From NCBI RefSeq assembly GCF_014279835.1, contig NZ_CP047942.1:1302001-1366000 (forward strand): 64,000 nucleotides of DNA, read 5' to 3'. Source of the stretch: Synechococcus sp. MVIR-18-1. GTDB taxonomy: Bacteria; Cyanobacteriota; Cyanobacteriia; PCC-6307; Cyanobiaceae. The position numbers were made by a program, and so were the translations under genes. Numbering within the stretch: position 1 is the stretch's first letter; each line of letters begins with the position of its first letter. This document shows positions 1-7,982 of the stretch, piece after piece. The notes under the pieces are model-generated. The model had not been told where the DNA came from. It saw only the letters and a list, made by a program, of their open reading frames with translations, and did no database searches.

Positions 1-1
1 C

Positions 2-1240
2 AACTCCCGTCGGGTCGCCCGGTTGCTTGATGGTCTGCGGGAGCGGGGAAATCTCGCAGACGGTGTTCCATTAACGCCTGATGGTGACGGCACCCTCGAG
101 GTGGCGTTCTGCCGGGCTGAGACCTTGGCCCAGTTGCCACCGGAACTCCGCGGTGGCGGCGGCGACAACAACATCCTGGCTGTAGCTCTGGAACAGATGC
201 GGGCTAAGGGCCTAAGCGAAGCTCCAGAGGTGGTGTTGATCACCAAAGACACCAATTTGCGCATCAAAGCTGATGCCGTAGGCCTAGCCGCGCAGGATTA
301 CGCCAACGACAAAGTGGCGATCTCCGACCTCTATCCGGGGGCAAGAGGCGTGAAGGTCTCAGCTGATCTCATCGATGAGTTGCGTCAAAATGGACGTCTT
401 TCCCTGAAGGCCCTGCCCGCTGAAGCGGTGGCGTCATTGCAACCCAATGAGGGGGTGACGCTGATTGATCGAGACAGCTCAGACCACACCTTCCTGGCTC
501 GTCAACACGGCGATTCGGGAGAACTAGAACCTCTGGTTTGGCTGAAACGCGCCCGCCTCGGTCGCCTAAAGCCACGCAACCGCGAACAGAACTTTGCCCT
601 CGATTTGCTGCTGGACCCATCTGTGGAACTCGTCACCCTTGTGGGTAAAGCCGGAACCGGCAAAACCTTGCTAGCGATTGCAGCCGGCTTGCATCAGGTG
701 GCGGATGAGCATCGCTATGCCCGGCTGCTGGTGACCCGTCCGCCAATCTCACTCGGCAAAGAGATCGGCTTTCTGCCGGGAACTCTGGACGAGAAACTTG
801 CTCCTTGGATGCAACCGATCGTGGACAACCTGGATTTCCTGACGGGTGATGCCATGAGCAATGAGCAAAAGGATGATCGCCGCCGCCATGGTGGTGGTCC
901 AAAAAGCTCCTGGTCTGATCTCCGCGAGATGGGACTTCTAGAAGTAGAAGCCATCAATTACATCCGTGGACGATCGATTCCTCATCAATTCATGGTGGTC
1001 GACGAGGCACAAAATCTCACCCCTCATGAGGTGAAAACAATCGTGACTCGTGTGGGTGAAGGAACGAAGATCGTGTTCACCGGTGACCCTTATCAGATTG
1101 ATAATCCCTACGTGGATGCGGAGAGCAACGGTCTTACTTGGCTCGCAGAGCGCTTAAAAGGTCAAACCCTCGTGGGTCATATGACCTTGACGCGGGGGGA
1201 ACGAAGTGCATTGGCTGAACTAGCAGCCAACATGTTGTGA
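2..1240 (+). CDS. PhoH-like PIN-domain ATPase, 5' end outside window
   Basis: The reading frame is open to the first base, so the gene starts upstream of the window; a TTG at 23 is only an internal leucine. The visible N-terminal part reads as the end of a PIN-like nuclease domain. The C-terminal half is a PhoH ATPase with Walker A GKAGTGKT near 640-665 and a Walker B-like VVDEAQN near 1000. Such PIN-PhoH proteins are thought to act on RNA as ATP-dependent helicase/nucleases; the exact substrate in cyanobacteria is not known. The stop lies 11 bases before the ATG of the LOG-family gene, so the two are probably co-transcribed. The family call is strong; the cellular role is inferred only from the family. 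Confidence 0.9.
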   Translation, partial: NSRRVARLLDGLRERGNLADGVPLTPDGDGTLEVAFCRAETLAQLPPELRGGGGDNNILAVALEQMRAKGLSEAPEVVLITKDTNLRIKADAVGLAAQDYANDKVAISDLYPGARGVKVSADLIDELRQNGRLSLKALPAEAVASLQPNEGVTLIDRDSSDHTFLARQHGDSGELEPLVWLKRARLGRLKPRNREQNFALDLLLDPSVELVTLVGKAGTGKTLLAIAAGLHQVADEHRYARLLVTRPPISLGKEIGFLPGTLDEKLAPWMQPIVDNLDFLTGDAMSNEQKDDRRRHGGGPKSSWSDLREMGLLEVEAINYIRGRSIPHQFMVVDEAQNLTPHEVKTIVTRVGEGTKIVFTGDPYQIDNPYVDAESNGLTWLAERLKGQTLVGHMTLTRGERSALAELAANML

Positions 1241-1251
1241 AGGAGCAGCCC

Positions 1252-2148
1252 ATGGTTTCAAATTTCCTGGATTCAGGCTTGCCAAGTGAAGATCCAACCC
1301 GAGTGGCTCACAACCTTGAACAGATCATTCACTCGGACAACTATCGACTCGCGCATCAGGATCTTGATCTTCTCAATCGTTCCTCAATGCGTGGCGTAAG
1401 GATGTTGCTGGAAATCAGCAAGCCTGAGCTTTTCTTGGAGGAGGCTGGCATCACCTCAACAATCATTGTGTTTGGAGGTGCACGCTTACAGGAAAAGACA
1501 GCTGCAGAAGCGAGTCTTAAGGAAGCGATCAAAGAGCTGGATGCAAATCCAGATTCAGCAGAATGGAAGCGAAAGGTGAGTCGAGCCAGAAAGATGGTGA
1601 AACTCTCTTCGTATTACGACGCAGCACGAGAATTTGCATTTCTGGCGTCTCATTTTGGTCAATCAGGACCAATCTCAGGGCCTAGTTGTTCTACCCATGT
1701 GATTGTGACAGGAGGTGGTCCTGGAATTATGGAAGCAGCTAATCGTGGAGCTTTTGATGCTGGTTGCCGTTCAATCGGACTGAATATTGAACTACCCCAT
1801 GAACAAAATCCTAATCCATACATCACGCCAAATCTCTGCTTTAAATTTAATTATTTTGCACTGCGTAAATTTCACTTTGTGATGCGTGCCGTAGGTGCTG
1901 TTTTGTTTCCAGGTGGTTACGGCACCCTCGATGAGCTTTTTGAGTTATTAACGTTGCGGCAGGTGGGAACACAACATGCCATGCCTATTGTGCTCTTCGG
2001 TAAAGACTATTGGTCACGACTGATTGATTTTGAGTTTATGGCTGATTCAGGACTGATTGATGATAAAGATCTCAAACTAATCCAGTTTGCAGACACGGCT
2101 ACTGAAGCCTGGGATCTGATTCAAAATCAAACCTCTAATCCTGGATGA
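1252..2148 (+). CDS. LOG-family (lysine decarboxylase-like) protein
   Basis: This is a Rossmann-like protein of the LOG/TIGR00730 type, whose characterised members release free cytokinin-type bases from nucleoside 5'-monophosphates by phosphoribohydrolysis. The family signatures are visible: a GGGPGIMEAAN stretch in the middle and PGGYGTLDELFE near residue 220, which carries the PGGxGTxxE catalytic motif. The N-terminal ~100 residues are an extension over the short plant-type LOGs, as in other bacterial long forms. A GTG at 1237 is in frame, but the ATG at 1252 has a good AAGGAG ribosome site at 1240-1245 and is preferred. The true substrate in this organism is unknown. It directly follows the PhoH gene. 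Confidence 0.88.
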   Translation: MVSNFLDSGLPSEDPTRVAHNLEQIIHSDNYRLAHQDLDLLNRSSMRGVRMLLEISKPELFLEEAGITSTIIVFGGARLQEKTAAEASLKEAIKELDANPDSAEWKRKVSRARKMVKLSSYYDAAREFAFLASHFGQSGPISGPSCSTHVIVTGGGPGIMEAANRGAFDAGCRSIGLNIELPHEQNPNPYITPNLCFKFNYFALRKFHFVMRAVGAVLFPGGYGTLDELFELLTLRQVGTQHAMPIVLFGKDYWSRLIDFEFMADSGLIDDKDLKLIQFADTATEAWDLIQNQTSNPG

Positions 2149-2481
2149 GAGCTCCAAATTACAAATATTTGTCTTAATAACAACATCCCTTCTGCCTGAG
2201 TGTTTTGTAAATGAAAGATTCTCCGACAAGAAACAACTATGCTGGACAGCAAGCACTATTCATAAAAAACATATCTGCATATCAAGGCAATAGTTCTAGC
2301 CATCAACTGATCATTCAAGGACAGGGCGCCTGTATTCGCAATCCTTAAGCCGCAATCGCATCGATCCTCCTAAGGAAACAAAATAATGAAACCTCGAAAA
2401 CTCACATCGGTTTGATTTCTATGGAGCCTGAAGATGACGTAACACCCTTGCTAGGATTGAATCTGCATCAAGTTGATTGTC
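2149..2481. other. Non-coding AT-rich gap
   Basis: About 330 bases between the LOG gene and the ABC ATPase. It holds a 12-bp palindrome ACAAATATTTGT at 2161-2172. An ATG at 2421 opens a 26-codon frame that stops at about 2501, across the ATPase start in another frame. No convincing gene or terminator is seen. Confidence 0.5.
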
Positions 2482-3267
2482 ATGGGCGATATCTGGTTTG
2501 ACGCCAATCATCTCGAAGCCTGGCTTGGCGGACAGCCCGTAATCCACGACCTTTGCTTAAAATTAAAAATTGGAGAGTCAACAACAATACTGGGGCCAAA
2601 CGGGGCTGGCAAAAGCACAATCGTTAACCTGATTAATCGCAGTCTTTACCCAATCATTAAACAGGATTCTCATCTGGCAATTTTTGGAACGAGCACCATC
2701 AACATTTGGGAACTACGCTCCTCTATTGGAATCGTTAATAGTGACTTAGAAACAAGATTTCGTCCATCGATTCTTGCAAAAGAATTGATTCAAAGTGCCT
2801 TTTTTGGTTCAACACGACTAGGGCGTGACCAGAATCCCAGCCTGGATCAAATCGCCAAAAGCGACATGCTCCTGAACCAACTGAATCTTGAGGCCTTCGC
2901 AGAGAAGCCCTATGGACAGCTGTCAGACGGCCAGCGTCGCCGGTTGATGATTGCCAGGGCGCTCGTCCACAATCCCAAGGTGCTGGTTCTTGATGAACCA
3001 TGTAGAGCACTTGATCTCAAGGCATGCCATCAACTCTTGGAGACAATGCGAGAGCTGTGCCAAAAAGGCACCACCCTCCTGGTGATCACCCATCGGATTG
3101 ACACCATTCTCCCGGAAATGAGAAGGATTTTATTCGTCAAGCAGGGAAGAGTTTGCGCAGATGGCACTCCAGAGCAATTATTACAAGACCACGAACTAAG
3201 CAATCTGTTTAATACTCCCTTACGCGTACTCGAGCACAAGGGATTCAGACAGGTCTTGCCAGGTTGA
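2482..3267 (+). CDS. ABC transporter ATP-binding protein
   Basis: A single ABC ATPase domain of about 260 residues. Walker A GPNGAGKST lies near residue 40, the signature LSDGQRRR near 150 and Walker B VLVLDEP near 175, followed by the switch histidine in VITHR. No permease is adjacent, so the partner membrane protein must be encoded elsewhere, or the ATPase acts without one. The ATG at 2482 is chosen; an in-frame TTG at 2473 would add three residues, and a stop at 2458-2460 closes the frame upstream. No clear ribosome site precedes either start. The transported substrate cannot be read from the sequence. Confidence 0.85.
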   Translation: MGDIWFDANHLEAWLGGQPVIHDLCLKLKIGESTTILGPNGAGKSTIVNLINRSLYPIIKQDSHLAIFGTSTINIWELRSSIGIVNSDLETRFRPSILAKELIQSAFFGSTRLGRDQNPSLDQIAKSDMLLNQLNLEAFAEKPYGQLSDGQRRRLMIARALVHNPKVLVLDEPCRALDLKACHQLLETMRELCQKGTTLLVITHRIDTILPEMRRILFVKQGRVCADGTPEQLLQDHELSNLFNTPLRVLEHKGFRQVLPG

Positions 3268-3304
3268 GAACAAGTAGCTGATTGATGGTGTGGCCTTGAT
3301 TAAT

Positions 3305-3871
3305 TTATGACGGTAAAAGAGAATACTCTTGAAGGGTGGTACAAGCAGCTATGTCAGCTGAGCTGTTGATCGTAAGCGGATGCGTGACCGCGCTCACGCG
3401 CTCAAACAACAGCGGATATGTTGGAAGAGCAATACGCTTGGCAGCTTCCCGCCTGAACGCAAAAGGGGCTTGGCTGTAGAGCAAGCTCACGTGCGGATCA
3501 AGCTTGTAACCGAGTGCATTAGGAGAGCTGAGGCAAAACTGTTGGAACCAAGGCTGGAGTTCTCTGAGGGCTTCGGAGTTGAAACGCAGCACCAAACTCT
3601 GCGTGAATGTTTCGGTTGCCTCGATCGCTTTTGGGGAGAGCAAAACGGGTTGATGGCGATCGGCGAGTTGCTGGAGGCGATCGATCACCGCTCCTTCACT
3701 CTTGGGCTGATCAGCATCAAGAGGGTGGCTGTAAAGGGTGATATGTGGAGGCAACATGCAAAACCCTCCCCCATGCGACATCCCCTCACAGGCCAGAAGC
3801 GAGAGCTGATTCAACCTGACCTGCGCCTCTGGTCCAGGTAGCACCCAATACGACACAGCATGGCGAGACAT
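3305..3871 (-). CDS. 2H phosphoesterase (cyclic phosphodiesterase/RNA ligase-like)
   Basis: A 188-residue protein of the 2H phosphoesterase superfamily. Both hallmark tetrapeptides are present with normal spacing: H43-I-T45 in PPHITLYSHP and H127-V-S129 in DPHVSLLYS. Members hydrolyse or ligate 2',3'-cyclic phosphates, for example in RNA-end processing or on ADP-ribose 1'',2''-cyclic phosphate. The length fits the plant/cyanobacterial CPDase-like group. It stands alone on the minus strand and converges with the ABC ATPase. The family assignment is solid; the physiological substrate is unknown. Confidence 0.82.
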   Translation of the reverse strand: MSRHAVSYWVLPGPEAQVRLNQLSLLACEGMSHGGGFCMLPPHITLYSHPLDADQPKSEGAVIDRLQQLADRHQPVLLSPKAIEATETFTQSLVLRFNSEALRELQPWFQQFCLSSPNALGYKLDPHVSLLYSQAPFAFRREAAKRIALPTYPLLFERVSAVTHPLTINSSADIAACTTLQEYSLLPS

Positions 3872-3923
3872 TGATCCACCGTAGACAACTCAGTTCATCC
3901 ACCAAGATGGGGATCGGAAGGAA

Positions 3924-4067
3924 TCATGCAGCCTCTGCGTCTGGCTCCTCATACAAGTGTTTGAGCTGATCCAATTCGGCCATCAGATAGTGAATCTCGA
4001 GCCAGTCCGTAGACAATTCAATAGCGGTTTCCAACCGCTCAATCTGACGCTGTAGAAGCAAGGACAT
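3924..4067 (-). CDS. Small conserved-looking protein, 47 aa
   Basis: An ATG at 4067 opens a 47-codon frame ending with TGA at 3924. The product is acidic and leucine-rich, begins MSLLLQRQIERLETAIEL and ends in an acidic tail. It has the look of one amphipathic helical hairpin, without signal peptide, cysteines or known motif. A stop lies just upstream in frame, so the ORF cannot extend far. It is too short for standard gene calling, but it is strongly biased to helical, charged and leucine residues and resembles short soluble proteins of marine Synechococcus. Function unknown. Confidence 0.5.
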   Translation of the reverse strand: MSLLLQRQIERLETAIELSTDWLEIHYLMAELDQLKHLYEEPDAEAA

Positions 4068-4217
4068 CAGCCAGGGAACGGGTTTCGCTATAGAACCGCG
4101 ATCTCAAAGTTATGCAAGCCCCCGTAGTGCCAGAAAACAACGGCTGAATCCATCGCTATCTCTTGGGTTGGCGATTGCGAGAAGGCATGACGATTCACCC
4201 CATTCGACAGCTCTCGC

Positions 4218-4502
4218 ATGAACTCAGCCCTTGCTGGCATCCGGGGAATCCGTGACCACCTTCTCAAGGTGGATGTTGATCTCAACGCTCTGCCAAGCCT
4301 GCAACCAGACGCCATCGCTGCAGCTGTGATGCGCTGCGATCCGGATCCCGAATGGAGAGAACGCATTCTGCGAGAGATGACACTGGTTGCCATGTTCGAC
4401 AGTTCCCCAAGTCCGGAAGCTCTTGCGCTGTTGGAGCAAACAGCAACGGACTTCAAAGTGGTCTCCCACCATCCGTGTTTCGACATGACTGCTGCAATCT
4501 GA
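4218..4502 (+). CDS. Hypothetical protein, possibly frame-broken at both ends
   Basis: A 94-residue frame with a protein-like, acidic composition, including a CDPDPEWRERILREM stretch. There is no ribosome site before its ATG. An upstream ATG at 4187 is preceded by GAGAAGG and opens MTIHPIRQLSHEL, one frame away. Beyond the stop, another frame at about 4505-4624 continues with sensible sequence (DIDAWAHFADPIEIVRKRF). The pattern suggests a longer ancestral gene carrying two frameshifts, although a genuine short gene cannot be excluded. The long ORF on the opposite strand is rich in Ser/Arg and is judged a shadow. Confidence 0.45.
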   Translation: MNSALAGIRGIRDHLLKVDVDLNALPSLQPDAIAAAVMRCDPDPEWRERILREMTLVAMFDSSPSPEALALLEQTATDFKVVSHHPCFDMTAAI

Positions 4503-4826
4503 TTAAAGACATCGATGCATGGGCTCATTTCGCCGATCCCATTGAAATCGTACGGAAACGTTTCTACATCCCAGCGCGCGGTCGACATCCTGAATATCCC
4601 AACAAGGAAGTAGGTCTCAATTAAAAAAAGAGCTACAGATATTGACGCAACTGGATCAGACCGAGCGTAGTATTCTATTAAATACAGAACAATCAGCTAA
4701 AGATCAGCAGCCAGAGAATAAACAAAATAGGCACAACTCACATATAAAACATCTACATGCGAGCTCAATGACTGCCGATTCACTATAGCCTAAAGCTTGA
4801 ACATCTTAGATATAGCAGCGAACAAT

Positions 4827-5060
4827 TCAAATCTCTTTGAGAATCAACCTTGTACGAATAAATTTATAAAAAAGGTATTCAGGCGAATGATAAATCTTGG
4901 GAAGCGAAGAGTGCAATCGCTGAAGGTAATCCCAACAAATTGTTCGTTTAACCTTTTCAAGGCTGTTACCCGCCTCAACTAACAGTCTCAAGGCTTTGCA
5001 GTAGGAGGGGAAACCGCTTTCCAGATCTGCAATTGTTTTTGGCTTTATAGTCTTAGTCAT
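4827..5060 (-). CDS. Small protein, DUF3136-like
   Basis: A 77-residue basic protein with the central stretch KVKRTICWDYLQRLHSSLP. From memory this resembles the short picocyanobacterial DUF3136 family, in which a conserved KRT-x-CWD core precedes a Leu-rich helix. It has no signal peptide or membrane segment. It lies in an AT-rich stretch with no close neighbours and has no strong ribosome site. The opposite-strand ORF at 4797-4982 is weaker. Function unknown; the family match was not computed. Confidence 0.5.
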   Translation of the reverse strand: MTKTIKPKTIADLESGFPSYCKALRLLVEAGNSLEKVKRTICWDYLQRLHSSLPKIYHSPEYLFYKFIRTRLILKEI

Positions 5061-5485
5061 TGGTGATGACTAAAGGCCTGTTCAGTTTCAGCTGATGACA
5101 AGCTCTTTTGCTGTGTCAGGGATTACTTGATCAAGTATCAGAGTTTTGGGTGTATGGATCACGACATTGTTTTAGTATAATTCTATACGCAGATTGTTTA
5201 GATGTCGCGGAGGAAGTGATGCAAACGCAGAAGGGCTTAACAGACATTGACAGCTCTTTCTTTGCGATCCAATCCGCAATCAATAACGTCTAGGCGCCTG
5301 GTTAGATATAAACGCATGAAAGACGGCCAGTGACCAAAGAAGCTCTTGACATTGGTGACCACCCCTTGGCTTGGCGATGCTGCAGTCATGAGCCAAGTTG
5401 GTATTCACGAGGACCATGTAAATCCCAAAAACTTATGTATTCTAAACAACATTATGGTGTAGTATTTTTTGCAGGACATCGATGA
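5061..5485. other. Gap upstream of pstS; one short ORF possible
   Basis: No gene of normal size is visible here. An ATG at 5219 is preceded by GGAGGAAG and opens a 24-codon frame ending at 5293. A TATAAT hexamer lies at 5176-5181 without a good -35 element. These might make a short transcript, but this is weak evidence. Confidence 0.35.
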
Positions 5486-5526
5486 CTTAATCGAAAGTTA
5501 ACAATACCTTCAACTGTCCTTATCAG
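5486..5526 (+). promoter_or_regulatory. Candidate Pho box array upstream of pstS
   Basis: Four 8-bp units lie at exact 11-bp spacing: CTTAATCG (5486), GTTAACAA (5497), CTTCAACT (5508) and CTTATCAG (5519), each separated by 3 bp. They match the cyanobacterial Pho-box unit CTTAACCT at roughly 5-6 of 8 positions. The array ends 63 bases before the pstS ATG. Phasing, spacing and the downstream gene together support PhoB-type regulation; binding is inferred. Confidence 0.55.
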
Positions 5527-5589
5527 TGGCTGCATCTATCCGGAACTAGTTTTCAAAGGTGTCAAAAATGGCATCACCAAGCATTACTC

Positions 5590-6570
5590 ATGAACTCATT
5601 TAAGAAGCTTTCAATTGCCACTATTTTGGTTGCATTTGGAGCTGGAGTCTCTACACATGCAGCTCCTCGATTGACAGGAGCTGGCGCTTCCTTCCCAGCC
5701 AAGATCTACACACGCTGGCTTGCAGATTTAGCCAATTCTGGGGGGCCACAGGTGAACTACCAATCCGTTGGATCTGGTTCTGGCCGTCGTCAGTTCATGG
5801 CAAACACGGTTGACTTCGGTGCATCGGATGATCCGATGAAAAAGAAGGACATGGCCAAGGTGAAGCGCGGCGTGGTCCAAATCCCCATGGTGGGTGGCAC
5901 GATTGCGTTCGGCTACAACAAGCCTGGCTGCAACCTGAAGCTGACTCAGACTCAGGCTGTGCGTGTTGCAACAGGCAAGATCACCAACTGGAAGGATCTT
6001 GGTTGTTCCGGCGGCACGATTACTTGGGTGCATCGCTCAGACGGCTCTGGCACCACCAAGGCTTTCACAAACTCCATGCAGGCTTTTTCTCCTGAATGGA
6101 AGTTAGGAACTGGTAAGTCTGTGAAGTGGCCTGGCAAGAATGCTGTAGGCGCCAAAGGCAACGAAGGCGTTTCAGCCGTGATTCAAAACAAAGTTGGCGC
6201 CATTGGCTACGTCAACCAGTCCTATATCAGGGGCAAAGTTGTCGCTGCAGCACTACAGAACAAATCTGGCGAGTACCTGAAGCCCTCGGTTTCAGCTGGA
6301 GCCAAGGCACTCAACGGGATCAGCCTCGATAAGGACTTAGCAGGTAAAAACCCCAATCCATCTGCAAAAGGTGCCTACCCCATTGCAACTTTGACATGGG
6401 TCCTGGCTTACAAGACTGGTAACGGCGCCAAGGCCAAGACAGTTCAAGACACGTTGAACTACATGCTGAGCAGCAAAGCTCAGAAAGTTGCACCTTCTCT
6501 TGGTTTTGTTCCATTGAAGGGCAACATTTTGGCGAAGTCCAAAGCTGCGGTGAAAAAGATTGGCAAATAA
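5590..6570 (+). CDS. pstS: Phosphate ABC transporter substrate-binding protein PstS
   Basis: A 326-residue periplasmic phosphate-binding protein. The N-terminus is a classical signal peptide ending near THA-AP, with no lipobox cysteine, so a soluble periplasmic form is expected. The phosphate-binding motifs are visible: TGAGASFPAKIY near residue 29, SVGSGSGRRQF near 60 and RSDGSGTTKAF near 148. The pstCAB permease is not in this window, so this is a stand-alone copy like many in marine Synechococcus. A second, lipoprotein-type pstS lies at 51263. A phased Pho-box-like array precedes the gene and a strong intrinsic terminator follows it, so it is probably monocistronic and induced by phosphate starvation. 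Confidence 0.93.
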   Translation: MNSFKKLSIATILVAFGAGVSTHAAPRLTGAGASFPAKIYTRWLADLANSGGPQVNYQSVGSGSGRRQFMANTVDFGASDDPMKKKDMAKVKRGVVQIPMVGGTIAFGYNKPGCNLKLTQTQAVRVATGKITNWKDLGCSGGTITWVHRSDGSGTTKAFTNSMQAFSPEWKLGTGKSVKWPGKNAVGAKGNEGVSAVIQNKVGAIGYVNQSYIRGKVVAAALQNKSGEYLKPSVSAGAKALNGISLDKDLAGKNPNPSAKGAYPIATLTWVLAYKTGNGAKAKTVQDTLNYMLSSKAQKVAPSLGFVPLKGNILAKSKAAVKKIGK

Positions 6571-6636
6571 TCAAGAAAGATTGAGCCCATTCAATTTGGA
6601 TTGATTGTTGTCAACAATTTGCGTCTAAATCCCTAG

Positions 6637-6659
6637 CCCCGCCACCAGCGGGGTTTTTT
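6637..6659 (+). terminator. Intrinsic terminator after pstS
   Basis: A perfect 6-bp GC stem CCCCGC/GCGGGG with the 5-base loop CACCA is followed by six T. It lies 67 bases after the pstS stop. Confidence 0.9.
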
Positions 6660-6753
6660 ATTGCCCATGGACTTGGGAGTAGCGCGATGTGTTCTACGTA
6701 TCCAATGAAGCTTTAAAGACTTACTAGCCTTGTAAGGAGACGTTTCCTCCACT

Positions 6754-7938
6754 ATGTCTTCCTTGCTGGAGGTATTCCTTCAGTTTTTTGTATTGGGTTG
6801 CACGTCCTTTGGAGGCCCTGTGGCCCACCTTGGCTATTTTCATGAGCGCTTTGTGCTGCGCGAGCATTGGCTCAAGGCTGATGCTTACAGCGATCTTGTC
6901 GCGCTATGTCAATTGCTGCCAGGACCATCGAGTTCCCAGGTAGGGATGGGCATTGGCTTGATCAGGGCTGGATGGTTGGGAGGGTTAGCAGCCTGGGTTG
7001 GTTTCACTCTGCCGTCGGCAGTGTTGATGGTGGTAGCCGCAGCCTTGCTCTCGTCTCAACCGAGCTGGTTCACCGACGGCTGGGTGCATGGCCTGCTGGT
7101 GGCTGCAGTGGCTGTTGTGGCCCAGGCAGTTGTTTCGCTCCAGCAGAAACTTGCCCCAGATCGAGAGCGGGCCACCTTGATGGCTTTATCTGCCGTTCTG
7201 GTTCTGATGATTCCGCATGCTTGGGCGCAGCTACTGACCTTGGCTGTTGGCGGACTGGTGGGACTTGTGGTCCTAGCTCCTCCAGAGAACGCGTCCTTGC
7301 AGTCGAACCGACTTGTGGTTCCACTCAGTCGGTGGCTTGCTCTGGTGATGTTGGGATTTCTGTGGGTATTGTTGCTGGCTCTGCCTTGGCTTTCGGCGGC
7401 GGATAGACCAATCGTTGTTCAACAGCTCAGTGGATTTTTACGGACCGGTGCGCTGGTTTTCGGGGGTGGGCACGTGGTGCTGCCCCTTTTGGAGCAAACC
7501 CTTGTTCCCCACGGTTGGATCGGGATTGATCAATTTTTGGCGGGTTACGGATTTGCCCAAGCCCTACCGGGGCCGATGTTCAGCTTTGCGGCATTCCTTG
7601 GTTTTGACCTACAGGCGGGGCTTCATGGCCTCGGTGGCGCTTTGCTGGCCATAACGGCGCTCTTCCTTCCTTCTTTTTTGCTCATTGGTGGCATCTTGCC
7701 GTTCTGGAGTGACCTTGGCCGTCTGGGCATGATGCGTCGAGCTCTTGTTGGCATCAATGCAGCTGTTGTTGGCATCCTGCTGGCCGCATTCTTTCAACCT
7801 GTTTGGCAATCAGCAATTCGCGGTAGTGCGGAGTTCAGCCTTGCAATCACGGCCTTTCTGATGTTGATCTGCTGGAAGCAACCGGCATGGAGAGTTGTTC
7901 TGTTTTGTGCCTTGGTGGGGGACTTAATTTTCTCCTGA
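6754..7938 (+). CDS. chrA: ChrA-type chromate transporter
   Basis: A 394-residue membrane protein built of two related CHR halves. Each half has the family signatures: FGGPVAHLGYFHE and CQLLPGPSSSQ in the first, FGGGHVVLPLLEQ and FAQALPGPMFSF in the second. About ten to twelve hydrophobic segments are present. Characterised ChrA proteins export chromate, and some homologues are thought to move sulfate or other oxyanions; specificity here is inferred from the family. It stands alone and converges with the AraC-type regulator. Confidence 0.9.
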   Translation: MSSLLEVFLQFFVLGCTSFGGPVAHLGYFHERFVLREHWLKADAYSDLVALCQLLPGPSSSQVGMGIGLIRAGWLGGLAAWVGFTLPSAVLMVVAAALLSSQPSWFTDGWVHGLLVAAVAVVAQAVVSLQQKLAPDRERATLMALSAVLVLMIPHAWAQLLTLAVGGLVGLVVLAPPENASLQSNRLVVPLSRWLALVMLGFLWVLLLALPWLSAADRPIVVQQLSGFLRTGALVFGGGHVVLPLLEQTLVPHGWIGIDQFLAGYGFAQALPGPMFSFAAFLGFDLQAGLHGLGGALLAITALFLPSFLLIGGILPFWSDLGRLGMMRRALVGINAAVVGILLAAFFQPVWQSAIRGSAEFSLAITAFLMLICWKQPAWRVVLFCALVGDLIFS

Positions 7939-7982
7939 TGTTGCTTTTACAGAATCATGGAATCTGGCGTTGATGGCTATGG

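Noticed and set aside
4088-4588. 166-residue minus-strand ORF
   Set aside because: Ser/Arg/Met-rich, lies over the more protein-like plus-strand frame, and has no ribosome site.
6320-6574. Minus-strand ORF opposite pstS
   Set aside because: Lies within a conserved gene; Cys/Ser/Trp-rich composition typical of an antisense shadow.
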